64,000 nucleotides of DNA from an uncultured Poribacteria bacterium (GTDB lineage Bacteria > Poribacteria > WGA-4E > WGA-3G). The notes under the pieces were generated by a model. It worked only from the letters and a program-made list of their open reading frames with translations, was not told where the DNA came from and ran no database searches. The stretch covers positions 5,055,966 through 5,119,965 of the forward strand of contig OX638352.1 of NCBI GenBank assembly GCA_951813545.1. The letters run 5' to 3'. Of this stretch, positions 17,476-26,440 are shown in pieces. Made by a program: the position numbers and the translations under genes. Positions within the stretch are counted from its first letter, which is position 1; every line of letters begins with the position of its first letter.

Positions 17476-17823
17476 TCACTCTTCTTTCAGCGAATCGAAA
17501 TAGGCTTTGAGAGATTCCCGCGCCTGTGGAAGTAAATTAACCGGCACAAGGACATCGCCCCATTCGGACTCCGCAGCGTTGCCCTTCACCCCGCCATAAT
17601 TAGGCACATCATGACAGCGTAAATATACAGGAATGCCGTTCTCCTTTAAAACGCTTTGAAGGATATTCCCAGCTAATTCATTCGGTACAGATTCGACAAC
17701 GGACCAGTCTCCATATTCTGTAAACTCGGTTTGCGGCAATTGAGACACGAGCTCCACCTGACAATCCGAGCATGTTGAGACTTCCGACTTATATTCAGCA
17801 TTGCATTGTGGACAGAATGGCAT
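17476..17823 (-). CDS. Zinc-ribbon plus DUF2007-like protein
   Basis: This 115-residue protein has an N-terminal zinc ribbon with paired cysteines (CPQCNAEY and CSDCQVEL) followed by a DUF2007-type fold: WSVVESVPNELAGNILQSVL then a short strand GIPVYLR and DVLVPVNLLPQARESL. DUF2007 members are called putative signal-transducing proteins, but no mechanism is known. The ATG at 17823 has a strong AAGGAGG site; an in-frame upstream extension to 17877 lacks one. It reads in the same direction as the small basic gene, 19 bases away. Confidence 0.8.
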   Translation of the reverse strand: MPFCPQCNAEYKSEVSTCSDCQVELVSQLPQTEFTEYGDWSVVESVPNELAGNILQSVLKENGIPVYLRCHDVPNYGGVKGNAAESEWGDVLVPVNLLPQARESLKAYFDSLKEE

Positions 17824-18025
17824 CGTTTTTCCTCCTTGTGAACGGACGCGGATAGAACCTCGCCAGCAAAAGAGCATACAGTTCTATAGTGTTTGGTGCC
17901 TTGCCACGGTGCTGTTTTTTGCAGAGGGTTGGGAACGGGATACACGACGACATTTAACCTATTCTTTGCATAATAACATAAGCGGAAAGAATTTGTCAAA
18001 TATTAATTCCAGAGCCGTTCCAGTT

Positions 18026-18108
18026 TTAAGAAATTATCGGGTTTCTCGCTTTTTTCACGATCCGGTGCGGTGTTTTGGCTTGGGTATTTCCCCTCGGAAA
18101 CCGCACCT
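18026..18108. repeat. Dispersed repeat TTAAGAAATTATCGGGTTTC plus palindrome
   Basis: A conserved AT-rich block, then GATCCGG and a GC palindrome (GGTGCGGT ... AAACCGCACC, 18064-18108), make up this copy. The same block order occurs at 43875-43936. The palindrome loop here is longer than in the other copy and reads TTTTGGCTTGGGTATTTCCC. Confidence 0.75.
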
Positions 18109-18140
18109 ACCAGACCTACGGAGAACATGGAATTTAAGAA

Positions 18141-18962
18141 TCACTCTTGGAATTGCCAGAGACGGAGTGCCGTTTTTCCTAACACCCATTCCCGGTCTTC
18201 CGGCGTAAAGAAATCCATCTCATCACGAACGACCGATAAGGTTTCTGCATAACTCGCCCGACTGAGACAGACGGGCCAATCGGTGCCCCACATAATCCGC
18301 GAACCCCCGAAGGCATGATACACTTTTTTCACCTGTTCATACGTATCCGCCCACGGGTAACCCGTTTTCGATATCGACCATGTATGGCTTATCTTGACAT
18401 AGACTCTGGGGAATCGTGCGAGGTTGAGCAACAATTCAAGTTTTTCAGGGGCATCCGGCGAACAACCCGCCATGTGATCTATCACAACATCGAGTTCTGG
18501 ATGCTGCTCTAAAAGCGGCACAAGATCCACCAGCCGTTCGGCACCGGTGAGAAGAAGCATCGGCACGCCGAGTGTTTCAGCACGACGAAAAATAGGGGGC
18601 ATCAACGGTCCAGCGAACCAATCCCCTGCTTCACCAACAGAGGGGCTGAGCCGTACACCGTGGAAACCATCCTCCTCGACCCAGCGACTGAGGTGATCTG
18701 GTGCATCTGGGGCTTCCGGGTTGATTCGACAAACGCCCATGAATTTATCAGGATACCTTCTCATTGCGTCTGCCGCGTAGCGATTATCCCATCGGTAATG
18801 GATGACCTGAACGAGAACGGTTTTTTCAACGCCGTTCGCAGCCATGAATTCCAATAGCGTCTCTGCTGTAGCATCCTCCGCGGGTGGACTTGTCGTCTCC
18901 GGTGCCCATGGAAACTGCGGATCGTTTTTCCAAACGTGAACATGTGGATCAATAATTCTCAT
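18141..18962 (-). CDS. Amidohydrolase (amidohydro_2 TIM-barrel)
   Basis: This 273-residue metal-dependent hydrolase of the amidohydrolase_2 type carries the N-terminal HxH (IDPHVHVWK, residues 5-9), a late VIDHMAG histidine, and the closing metal-ligand aspartate in MWGTDWPVCLS. Relatives include L-fuconolactonase, 4-sulfomuconolactonase and 2-pyrone-4,6-dicarboxylate hydrolase; the substrate cannot be chosen from sequence. There is no signal peptide. It lies six bases downstream of the flippase-like gene and is probably co-transcribed. Confidence 0.88.
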   Translation of the reverse strand: MRIIDPHVHVWKNDPQFPWAPETTSPPAEDATAETLLEFMAANGVEKTVLVQVIHYRWDNRYAADAMRRYPDKFMGVCRINPEAPDAPDHLSRWVEEDGFHGVRLSPSVGEAGDWFAGPLMPPIFRRAETLGVPMLLLTGAERLVDLVPLLEQHPELDVVIDHMAGCSPDAPEKLELLLNLARFPRVYVKISHTWSISKTGYPWADTYEQVKKVYHAFGGSRIMWGTDWPVCLSRASYAETLSVVRDEMDFFTPEDREWVLGKTALRLWQFQE

Positions 18963-18968
18963 ATTAAC

Positions 18969-19961
18969 TTAACGCTCCTTCGGTTTTGTCAAGAACCCAT
19001 ACACGCCTAAAGGTAGACAGTAAAGTAGAATCAAGATATGTAAACTAAACCCTGTGACAGTAGCAATCTCTATTGATGTGCCGAAATGATTTAGCAACCA
19101 GACAAAGGGGAATTCTGTTGTTCCGAAGTTCCCGATCGTTTGAATGGGCAACAGGTTAAAAACATTGGTAAAAGCAAGCGCGAACAGCACCTCAATCATT
19201 GGGACATCAACCCCCATCTCGGTAACGAGATAGCACTGGAACCCGAAACGGATTGCAAGACAGATTACAGAATACCCCCACACCTCCAAAAACCGGCGAT
19301 TCGACCGGAACCCCGTGAATTCTTGGATTACCGTCAGTCCCTTGTCAACTGCCCACGAAATCGGTTGTTTCTGAAAACGCAAGAGTGGCACTGCACATTT
19401 TTTCGCGAGCTTTATACAGAGATTCGGTGCGATGTAGACGAAAACCACTCCAGCAATCAAGATGCTCCCTATCAGAAGTGGTGTGATATAAAGGACCGTC
19501 CCAGAAAATGTGTCGCTAAGTTCAGCACGTAGTAACCAAGCCGTGGCGACCACCAACCCCATCAACAGGACTAAGTCAATCAGGCTCGCCACAAGAAGCG
19601 AGGCTATACCTTGTGTTGCATCGACCTTCTGTCGCCGTTGCATCAGATAGACATAAGAGACATCCCCGGTCCGCATCGGGAGGATATTGCCCCAAAAGGT
19701 GTGCAACGCCAAGATTGGAAAGATCTGATGTACACTGCTATCAAGGTTGAGCAATGCTCGAAATCGGAGGGCTTTCGCCAAGACTAACAAACAATAACAC
19801 GCAAAACCGATTAAGAGTGCCTTTATTGACAATCGGCTCAGGGTTTTCGGTATCTCTTGAATGTCAATTTCTTTTAAGAGGAAGTACGCGATGACGACTG
19901 CTAATACCGTCGGTAAGCCGATTTTCGTAACCTGTCGGAATCGTTCTCTGTTCAAAGGCAC
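18969..19961 (-). CDS. Flippase-like integral membrane protein (LPG synthase TM family)
   Basis: This 330-residue protein has about eight predicted transmembrane helices and belongs to the lysylphosphatidylglycerol synthase transmembrane-region (UPF0104) family. The signature region LHTFWGNILPMRTGDVSYVYLM and the late LLPIQTIGNFGTTEFPFVWLL match family motifs. Relatives act as lipid or glycolipid flippases or as regulators, usually without the catalytic domain. This copy has no C-terminal synthase domain. The next gene in its operon is the amidohydrolase, which offers no clear functional clue. Confidence 0.82.
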   Translation of the reverse strand: MPLNRERFRQVTKIGLPTVLAVVIAYFLLKEIDIQEIPKTLSRLSIKALLIGFACYCLLVLAKALRFRALLNLDSSVHQIFPILALHTFWGNILPMRTGDVSYVYLMQRRQKVDATQGIASLLVASLIDLVLLMGLVVATAWLLRAELSDTFSGTVLYITPLLIGSILIAGVVFVYIAPNLCIKLAKKCAVPLLRFQKQPISWAVDKGLTVIQEFTGFRSNRRFLEVWGYSVICLAIRFGFQCYLVTEMGVDVPMIEVLFALAFTNVFNLLPIQTIGNFGTTEFPFVWLLNHFGTSIEIATVTGFSLHILILLYCLPLGVYGFLTKPKER

Positions 19962-20148
19962 ACTCGCTATGTGAATTATGAATGATTTGTTTATTTTAAG
20001 GAATTCGTATCATGATATATGCCGAAGGTTTAATTGTCAAGCGGAAACGGAAGATCGCATCTACAGAAAAAGATTTGCTTTTTCGGTGGATGTCCTTTAC
20101 AATATACGTTATCTAAATCTTCATAGAAACGCGGTATTCATTTCGTCC

Positions 20149-21375
20149 ATGAAAGACAATCAAGATTCCTCGAATGCGTCTTCTCGAAAACAGTTCTATT
20201 TCCTAACCTCGCTGCATACCGTCCTCGATTCTTATGCGACGCTTCTATCACACCTGCTTCCCCGCCTACTTGCAAAGTTAGCCACAACCGCAACACGGAA
20301 CAGTTTAGCAGGCAACTTTATTTCGATTTATAGCATCTTCAGTTCCCTCGGGCAGATACTTTTCGGGTGGTTGTCGGATCGGGTGCGGACAGTACATTTC
20401 ATAACGTTCGGTGTTGCCCTCACTGCAATCGGTTTAAGTCTCCTCTGGGTTGCTCCTTCCGCCACTGTCGTCTATGTATTATTAGCAATTGGTGGCATAG
20501 GCGTTGCGTCTTTCCATCCACAAGCGACCACTTATGCTGGAGCACTCGCCACAGGAGGGAGAGGTTTGGGAACCTCCATTTTTTTAACAGGCGGTAACAT
20601 AGGACGGGCACTCGGTCCGTTGGTGTTGATGTTTATCCCATACCGTCTCGGTTTAGAGTACCTCGTTTGGGAAATGATACCGGGTGTGCTTTTGGCACTC
20701 TTAGTCCCAAAAGTGCTGAAATTCGATAAGGAACTCAATCTGACCGCTTCCACGCGTGGCACACCAGATGAGGAACCGATGCCTCAGGAACCCTTCTGGA
20801 CTGTTGCTCGTCCGCGTCTACTGTCTCTCAATGTGTTGTTTATCATTGCGGCGTTCCGGACTGTCACAGCGGTCGGTTTAGAAAACTTTTTATCTGTCTA
20901 TTTGGACAATCAAGGCTATACTGACCAAGTGCGTTCCCTTGTCATCGCACTCTTTATCTTTGCAGGCTCGATGGGGATCATGTCAAGTGGTTGGCTCATG
21001 AGTCGGGTAAACACCTACGTTCTGCTGTTGGTCTCGCTCCTTGGGGCACCACCCCTTTTGTATGCCTCGCTTCACACTGACGGACCGAGTTTTCTCGTGT
21101 TCCTCTTTTTGGGCAATGTGGTCCTCTCAAGTTCAATAACGGTTAACATTATCTTGGCACAAATAATCCTGCGAGGACACGAAAACATTGCATCCAGCTT
21201 TATGATGGGGGCAGCGTGGGGTGTCGGTGGATTATTGAATAAATTCGTCGGTGTTTTCGGGGATCGATTCGGTTTGCCTATGGTCCTGGATGGGTTGGTA
21301 ATGCTTCCGTTAGTGCTGGCACCGCTTCTGATTCTGCTACGCGATCAACCGGATTTGTCAAAACCCGCTCCTTAA
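20149..21375 (+). CDS. MFS transporter, fosmidomycin-resistance-like
   Basis: This 408-residue major-facilitator protein has about twelve helices and resembles Fsr-type drug-efflux carriers. It begins near FYFLTSLHTVLDSYATLLSHLLPRL, a family-like first helix. The loop between helices 2 and 3 has GQILFGWLSDRV, the classical MFS motif A-like segment. The ATG at 20149 starts the core; an open frame continues upstream to 19978 but its translation is unremarkable. It is divergent from the flippase-like gene. The transported compound is unknown. Confidence 0.8.
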   Translation: MKDNQDSSNASSRKQFYFLTSLHTVLDSYATLLSHLLPRLLAKLATTATRNSLAGNFISIYSIFSSLGQILFGWLSDRVRTVHFITFGVALTAIGLSLLWVAPSATVVYVLLAIGGIGVASFHPQATTYAGALATGGRGLGTSIFLTGGNIGRALGPLVLMFIPYRLGLEYLVWEMIPGVLLALLVPKVLKFDKELNLTASTRGTPDEEPMPQEPFWTVARPRLLSLNVLFIIAAFRTVTAVGLENFLSVYLDNQGYTDQVRSLVIALFIFAGSMGIMSSGWLMSRVNTYVLLLVSLLGAPPLLYASLHTDGPSFLVFLFLGNVVLSSSITVNIILAQIILRGHENIASSFMMGAAWGVGGLLNKFVGVFGDRFGLPMVLDGLVMLPLVLAPLLILLRDQPDLSKPAP

Positions 21376-21958
21376 CGATTGGGTTTTCGGTGTGCTCCAA
21401 GGGCTTTAGAGGTAATTTAACGTGAGTTCGGCGTAAGACATTCCACCGAGAGGCTTCGCTCTGAATCTTGAACTCCAAACACCTCTGCCAGACAGATGCC
21501 GCCCCTACGGGGCTTAGAGTGTTAGTGCCATCGGTTCTACAGAGATGCCGCCCCTACGGGGCTGCTGAGGATCTTCTGAGAACTCCATTCTTCTCATTTA
21601 CATATAGATTCTTATATCAAACTCACCTTAATTTAACATTTCATAGTGCCTAATGCGCGCGTAGGTTGGGTTGAACGGAACTTCCTAAAAATCGCACAGA
21701 GAAGATAATTTTCAAGGTTCGTCTGGAAACCTGAAATCACCAAAATATGAGTGAAATCCAACGCATTCTCACACCTACAGCATTGGGGATGTTGGGTTTC
21801 GCTATATCTTTCTACACGAATGGAGGATTGAAAATCGGAATTCATCGGAATTCTCCGTATAAACCGGATGGATATTGGTCTTTTACCGCTCAACCCAACC
21901 TACATGTACACTTGCCCTTGCATCTTTATTATTCGACTCACGTTACATCATTCAAAAA
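21376..21958. other. Gene-free interval filled by repeats
   Basis: These 583 bases contain two forward copies of the AGATGCCGCCCCTACGGGGC repeat (21486-21511 and 21540-21563) and a 244-bp segment with long inverted ends (21661-21904). Open frames crossing the interval have no ribosome sites and follow the repeats, so they are not called. Confidence 0.6.
21661..21904. repeat. 244-bp element with 18-bp inverted ends
   Basis: The left end is GTAGGTTGGGTTGAACGG (21661-21678). The right end (21887-21904) is its reverse complement with 17 of 18 bases matching. The interior includes GTTGGGTTTCGCT near 21792, and a related internal-plus-right-end arrangement occurs at about 6622-6725. No clear target-site duplication flanks this copy. 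It may be a MITE-like or palindromic repeat, with transposition unproved. Confidence 0.65.
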
Positions 21959-23095
21959 TCAGAAATGCCATAAGAGGCTCAGAAAATGCGTGCTAATCAG
22001 ATCGCCGAAAAGTAGGGCATAATCGAGTCGAAATTTTCGGAGTTGGATGCCGATGCCACTTGTAATGCGGTCATCACGGTAACCCACACGGAGTGCCAAG
22101 GGTTTGCTAATATGATACTCTATGCCGAGATGCATCTGTCCGCCATAGCGCTGCTGCCACTGGTAGGAGAAGATGAGTTCTCGATTGAAAACGCGATTGT
22201 TCGTATACGCTACCCCGACGTTCCAATTCGCTGGAATGGATTCTTTGGGCGCAGACAGCGTGTTCCACGTCAAGGTCGTCTTCGAGATGTCTTGAAGGTT
22301 CACGCCAAAGGTAAGACTGCCGAAGTCTTCTAAACCGAAAAGCGCGTTGAAATCAGGCAAGCGGATAAGTGCCCCCGCATCAAAGCCGTACCCCCAACTC
22401 CCATAATTGTATGCCTCAAGATCGCTTCCGCCGACGCTTTGCGTAATCAACTTAGTATTTATACCAACCATAAATTCGGGCGGCACTGAATCCCTTCCGA
22501 AATTATCCCACCACGATTGACTGACAACCCACCGTGTCGCGAGCGTCAGAATATAAGCGTTTTCACTGTCGTTTAGGTAGCCTGCTGGAGTGAAGTCGGA
22601 CTCCCTCGGTCGATTCTTTGCGAGGTTTCGGCGTTCTTCGCTGCTAATATTCGGATCGAACGCTGGCACAAGGGGATAGATAGGGATATCGTCCACACCG
22701 GCGCGAAGCCATGACACCCCAAGGTTGAGGTTCGACGAGACTCGCGTCGTCCCACTGATATAGTTGAACGCGCCTAATCCCGAACGCCGTGCGGCGTGCA
22801 TCAGACAGAACTGGTACTTGTCGGGGACACCCGCAATGCCAGCAGGATTCCAATAGGTAGCGGTGGCATCGTCGGCAATACTAACATAAGCACCGCCCAA
22901 TCCGAGTGCGCGACCACCAACACCGTTCGTCAAAAAATCTCCAGCGTAGTTTTCAGCAGCGGTGGGTAAAATAGCGATACATCCCCATCCGATTAACACT
23001 ATTAAAAAACGGATAAGATATGCAGTCTTAGGTTTTTGTTGTTGCAATTTGATCAATTGGTTTCTCTTTTTATTAGGTCTATTATGATGGCACAC
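21959..23095 (-). CDS. PorV/PorQ-family outer-membrane barrel, second copy
   Basis: This 378-residue exported protein carries an N-terminal basic region and hydrophobic segment (about 27-46, ending PTAAENYAG), then VGGRALGLGGAYVSIADDA and TYWNPAGIAGV, the PorV-family signature. The body alternates strands such as LNLGVSWLRAGVDDIPIYP and ends in a barrel-closing aromatic strand, FLSLLWHF. It is longer than its 311-residue relative at 7490 because of an insertion (about 150-175, NISSEERRNLAKNRPRESDF). Upstream are the SUMF1-fold and PhyH genes on the same strand. Function in secretion or lipid transport is not established. Confidence 0.83.
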   Translation of the reverse strand: MCHHNRPNKKRNQLIKLQQQKPKTAYLIRFLIVLIGWGCIAILPTAAENYAGDFLTNGVGGRALGLGGAYVSIADDATATYWNPAGIAGVPDKYQFCLMHAARRSGLGAFNYISGTTRVSSNLNLGVSWLRAGVDDIPIYPLVPAFDPNISSEERRNLAKNRPRESDFTPAGYLNDSENAYILTLATRWVVSQSWWDNFGRDSVPPEFMVGINTKLITQSVGGSDLEAYNYGSWGYGFDAGALIRLPDFNALFGLEDFGSLTFGVNLQDISKTTLTWNTLSAPKESIPANWNVGVAYTNNRVFNRELIFSYQWQQRYGGQMHLGIEYHISKPLALRVGYRDDRITSGIGIQLRKFRLDYALLFGDLISTHFLSLLWHF

Positions 23096-23143
23096 GGAGT
23101 GCTCTAACTATTTTGTGAATGGAGAACCCACGGCGTGTGCCTA

Positions 23144-23923
23144 CTATTTTACGCAACGAAATCCGACATCGCTACTCAACAGCGACGGCTTCTCAGCGAG
23201 CCGATTCGCGACACGCACGCTTTTCGCATTGAAACTCCACGATCCACTTCGGACAACACGCCGCTCTTTGCTAACACTAGCATCCGCAATAACCTGTTGA
23301 ACGCTTTCAGCTCCAGCGACGGGGTTGCGCTGCTGTCCATTCTTATAAAATTTTCGCTGATAGGTATCAAGACACCACTCGGCGACATTTCCAGACATAT
23401 CATATAAACCGTAGCCGTTCGCAGGATACATTCCAACAGGTGTTGTCCGGACGTTGTGCGTCCCTGACTTCGTGTTCTTATCGTAGTTTGCCTTGCTGGC
23501 ATCGATTGTATCGCCCCATGGATAGTCTTGTGAAATCAAACCGCCTCGTGCTGCTTTCTCCCATTCGGCTTCTGTCGGCAACCGCTTACCTGCCCACTCG
23601 GCATAAGCCATCGCATCGTGCCAACTTACCTCTACAACGGGGTGTTGATCAGTTGGCGAGGTTCGAAAGACAGACTCCGCTAACGGGCGATGACCGGTGG
23701 CTTCAACAAACTGTTTGTATTCCCCAACCGTCACTTCATGTATGTGGATATAGAACGCATCGAGATAAACAGTATGGACAGGTCTTTCATCCGATTCACC
23801 ATCGGCACTTCCCATCTGAAACTCGCCTGCCGGAATCAGCACCATATCATCAGGGACTTGTGCGGATAGGTTCATCGTAAAACAGAAAGTGCTACAGAGT
23901 AAAAATCCTAATACGTTTTTCAT
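23144..23923 (-). CDS. Exported SUMF1/FGE-fold protein
   Basis: This 259-residue exported protein has a signal peptide (1-21, ending NLSAQ) and the C-type-lectin-like FGE-sulfatase fold: MVLIPAGEFQMGS, HEVTVGEYKQFV, VSWHDAMAYAEWAGKRLPTEAEWE, GLYDMSGNVAEWCLD and RVVRSGSWSF...DVGFRCVK. The cysteine pair needed to make formylglycine in true FGE enzymes is not visible in the GSWSFNAKSVRVANR segment, so catalysis on sulfatases is doubtful. A binding or structural role is more likely. It starts five bases after the PhyH stop and is probably in one operon with it. No sulfatase lies nearby. Confidence 0.85.
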   Translation of the reverse strand: MKNVLGFLLCSTFCFTMNLSAQVPDDMVLIPAGEFQMGSADGESDERPVHTVYLDAFYIHIHEVTVGEYKQFVEATGHRPLAESVFRTSPTDQHPVVEVSWHDAMAYAEWAGKRLPTEAEWEKAARGGLISQDYPWGDTIDASKANYDKNTKSGTHNVRTTPVGMYPANGYGLYDMSGNVAEWCLDTYQRKFYKNGQQRNPVAGAESVQQVIADASVSKERRVVRSGSWSFNAKSVRVANRLAEKPSLLSSDVGFRCVK

Positions 23924-23928
23924 AGTTT

Positions 23929-24792
23929 TTAAACCCTATTTAAATCGAATGCATTCCAATAGTACTGATATTCCGTGGAGGTCCACTCCTTATAGATTTC
24001 ATCCCACGCCATCCGATTGAAATGTGGCAATAGCGACCCTTCGGTGATCGGCTTGGAGCCTCCCTGATAGCGGTAATCCACAGAGAGGCGAATCCGATCT
24101 GAGTTTTGATTTGGCAATGCCTTGTGGAGGACGTGGCTGTGAAAGAAAAGGGCATCACCGATACCGTAATCGCCACCAACCCAGTAGAATCCATCCGCTT
24201 CCAAAGGCTCTGTGTCAACCCCGACACCTCCGGCACCGAATGCGGGTTTGACTGGATATATGCCGCTTTGATGCGATCCAGATAATACACACAACCCACC
24301 CAAATTCATTGGACAATCCCCAAGCGGTATCCATCCGGTATAAGTTTCCTCTGTCCCTCGGATGTGGATAAAATCTTGATGTGCAGGCGTTGTATATTTT
24401 GTGTTCTCTGGAAACATAATTCTTCCAATATTCCGCGGATGCACGAGCGTCTTCTCGCCGAAAAGTTTGTCACACACGTCCAAAATCGCTGGATGATGTG
24501 CAAAGGCGTGGAAAGATTCCAAGCATTGGAATTCGTCTAACACGGGCCAATAACCGTCATCACCTTCCATGAACGGACCACCGATGCGGATACCGTCCAT
24601 CAGCGTTTCTCCACCTTCTGCCCACCCGTGTCGATGACAGATTTCCAAGAAATCTCGGCGCAGGTTGTAGATAGCATCTGCATCAATCAAGCCACGAAAG
24701 AAGAGGTAACCGTCCTGCTGTGCTTGGTCTTGGAGTTTATCGGGTTGATCTAAGAGTCCATTTGAAACATTAAAAGGTCGAAGTTCTGTCAT
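23929..24792 (-). CDS. Phytanoyl-CoA dioxygenase (PhyH) family oxygenase
   Basis: This 287-residue Fe(II)/2-oxoglutarate-dependent oxygenase has the double-stranded beta-helix iron ligands H138 and D140 (TPAHQDFIH) and a distal histidine near H223 (GDALFFHSHVLHKALPN), with R235 (DRIRLSVDYR) as likely 2-oxoglutarate anchor. PhyH relatives hydroxylate lipids, ectoine or natural products; no substrate clue is given here. The promoter at 24849-24878 is close to consensus. It is transcribed together with the SUMF1-fold gene. Many PhyH paralogues are typical of sponge-associated uncultured phyla. Confidence 0.9.
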   Translation of the reverse strand: MTELRPFNVSNGLLDQPDKLQDQAQQDGYLFFRGLIDADAIYNLRRDFLEICHRHGWAEGGETLMDGIRIGGPFMEGDDGYWPVLDEFQCLESFHAFAHHPAILDVCDKLFGEKTLVHPRNIGRIMFPENTKYTTPAHQDFIHIRGTEETYTGWIPLGDCPMNLGGLCVLSGSHQSGIYPVKPAFGAGGVGVDTEPLEADGFYWVGGDYGIGDALFFHSHVLHKALPNQNSDRIRLSVDYRYQGGSKPITEGSLLPHFNRMAWDEIYKEWTSTEYQYYWNAFDLNRV

Positions 24793-24848
24793 AATGTGTT
24801 CCTCGTTTGCGAAAACATCGGCATTTCAACATCGTACGCGTTAAAGAT

Positions 24849-24878
24849 ATTATACCAACAAAACAGAGGACGTGTCAA
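24849..24878 (-). promoter_or_regulatory. Strong sigma-70-like promoter of the PhyH operon
   Basis: On the minus strand TTGACA (24873-24878) and TATAAT (24849-24854), both exact consensus, are 18 bases apart. They lie 57 bases before the PhyH ATG. Confidence 0.75.
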
Positions 24879-24913
24879 CCGCGATGAATCAGTTATCGGT
24901 TGTCAGTTTTCAG

Positions 24914-24948
24914 TTGTCTGAATCAGGATTCAAGGATTTTCAGGATTA
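24914..24948. repeat. Dispersed GTCTGAATCAGGATT repeat
   Basis: This copy reads TTGTCTGAATCAGGATTCAA then GGATTTTCAGGATTA. It resembles the copies at 6271 and 14787. Its origin and function are unknown. Confidence 0.55.
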
Positions 24949-25192
24949 GAAAGTCATCTCAGTTGTTAGTGTTCCAGACTCCCTTTCTGCATTCTTCGTT
25001 GCAAACCGCGCGGGTTTTCTTCATGAAGTTTCATAAACCACAAAGGACAGTGTTCAACCAACAAGCGTCTATAACCCTGATTCAGACAATATTTTTACCG
25101 CCAATTTCGGAAATGTGATACAATTCGGGAAACCGGACCAGCGAATAATGAAAACCTCGTGAGCGATTGTTTATCAATTTGGGAGGAAATTC

Positions 25193-26374
25193 ATGCTTAG
25201 CATCAAACACCTCGAAGCGATTCCGTTGAACGTGCCGTTTTATCACGAACGGGTCAGCCGACACATGCACCGCGCACTGACACACGGCGAACGGGTTTAC
25301 GTTTACCGTGTCGAACTTAGCAACGGTGTTGTCGGATACGGCGAAAATTTAGGAAACGAATCGGCAAGCATCGAACAAGTGATTGGACAGAACGCGTTTG
25401 CCTGTATGAACGATGACAGCGTCGGATTCGGCATCCAGATGTCTCTTTTTGACGCTATCGGCAAATCTGTTGATGTCCCCGTCTATCAACTTATCGGACC
25501 GAAGGTTCGGGAAAGGTGTCCTATTTCGTGGTGGGATATTGATATGCCGCCAGAGGATTGGGTCTCGGAAGTCCAAGAATCGGTTAAGCGGGGATACACA
25601 TCTGCGAAACTCAAAGCGCGTCCATGGCGCGATATCTTTGCACAGGTAAACGCTGTCGGTGATGCTGTGCCAGCGGACTATCGGCTCGATATCGACTTCA
25701 ACGGCTTCCTGCGGACTGCGGATAACGCTATCCCTGTGTTACAGCAATTAGATGAACACCCGAATGTTGCTATCTACGAAAGTCCATACTACCTCGGAAC
25801 GGACACAGAAGGGGCAGGAAGATTACAGGCAGCTATCCAGAAACGGATTGTTGAGCATTTCAACGAATCGTGTCTGCATGCGCGCTGTTGTGGTGGCTTT
25901 GTTGTCGGCGGTGGTGTGAACGCCTTGCGGCGGACGAACGCACTTTGTGCTTCGTTTGCGCAACCCTTCTGGCTCCAGATGGTCGGTACGGGTATTACAA
26001 CGGCATATTCGGTGCATCTCGGTGCGGTGTTATCGCAAGCCGAGTTGCCAGCGATTACCTGTCATGAGTTGTGGGAATCGGATCTGCTCGAAACACGGCT
26101 CGATGTCGTTGATGGCACGATTCAGGTTTCGGAGTCGCCGGGACTCGGCGTTGTCGTGGATGAGGCAGCATTGGCAGAATATCGTGTTGAGGAATCCACG
26201 CCGACACCGCAGCAGTTGTTCAATCAGACGGATTATACGTGCAGGGTACATATTCCGAATGAAAGCGGTGGAGAGACGGTTCACGATTTTGATGGAGAAA
26301 GTGTCTACTATCCAGCGTTTAGTGAGGGGGAGTATCCAGGGTTTGTACCTGGGGTTTGGATGGAAGTGGTTTGA
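25193..26374 (+). CDS. Enolase-superfamily enzyme (mandelate racemase/muconate lactonizing)
   Basis: This 393-residue cytosolic enzyme has an N-terminal capping domain (1-110) followed by the TIM barrel. The catalytic KxK is K139-x-K141 (SAKLKARPW), and metal-ligand acids are D166/D168 (LDIDFNG) and E196 (YESPYY). The third metal position is not clear in the VEHFNESCLHARCCGGFVVGG stretch. The C-terminal HELWESDLL and a 60-residue extension complete it. The substrate, probably an acid sugar or a muconate-type acid, is not identifiable. The ATG follows GGGAGGAAATTC. The gene stands alone, divergent from the PhyH operon. Confidence 0.88.
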   Translation: MLSIKHLEAIPLNVPFYHERVSRHMHRALTHGERVYVYRVELSNGVVGYGENLGNESASIEQVIGQNAFACMNDDSVGFGIQMSLFDAIGKSVDVPVYQLIGPKVRERCPISWWDIDMPPEDWVSEVQESVKRGYTSAKLKARPWRDIFAQVNAVGDAVPADYRLDIDFNGFLRTADNAIPVLQQLDEHPNVAIYESPYYLGTDTEGAGRLQAAIQKRIVEHFNESCLHARCCGGFVVGGGVNALRRTNALCASFAQPFWLQMVGTGITTAYSVHLGAVLSQAELPAITCHELWESDLLETRLDVVDGTIQVSESPGLGVVVDEAALAEYRVEESTPTPQQLFNQTDYTCRVHIPNESGGETVHDFDGESVYYPAFSEGEYPGFVPGVWMEVV

Positions 26375-26388
26375 TGCAACGGTTGTGT

Positions 26389-26420
26389 GGATCTCGGATT
26401 TTCCGTGATTCACACAGCCT
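26389..26420. repeat. Dispersed ATCTCGGATT repeat fragment
   Basis: ATCTCGGATTTTCCGTGATTCACACAG (as a pattern) lies just after the enolase-superfamily gene. Related tracts are at 6405-6446 and 28350-28387. It may be a degenerate member. Confidence 0.5.
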
Positions 26421-26440
26421 AAACGTCGCGATGTTCTATA

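Larger units (their letters stand above)
24793..25192. other. Divergent intergenic region
   Basis: These 400 bases separate the PhyH operon from the enolase-superfamily gene. They contain the PhyH promoter, a dispersed GTCTGAATCAGGATTCAAGG repeat (24914-24948), and a short plus-strand region ending in a GGGAGGAAATTC ribosome site before 25193. No credible gene is seen. Confidence 0.55.

Noticed and set aside
21747..22022. A 91-codon plus-strand frame
   Set aside because: It lies mostly in the inverted-end element and overlaps the end of the PorV-like gene on the other strand.
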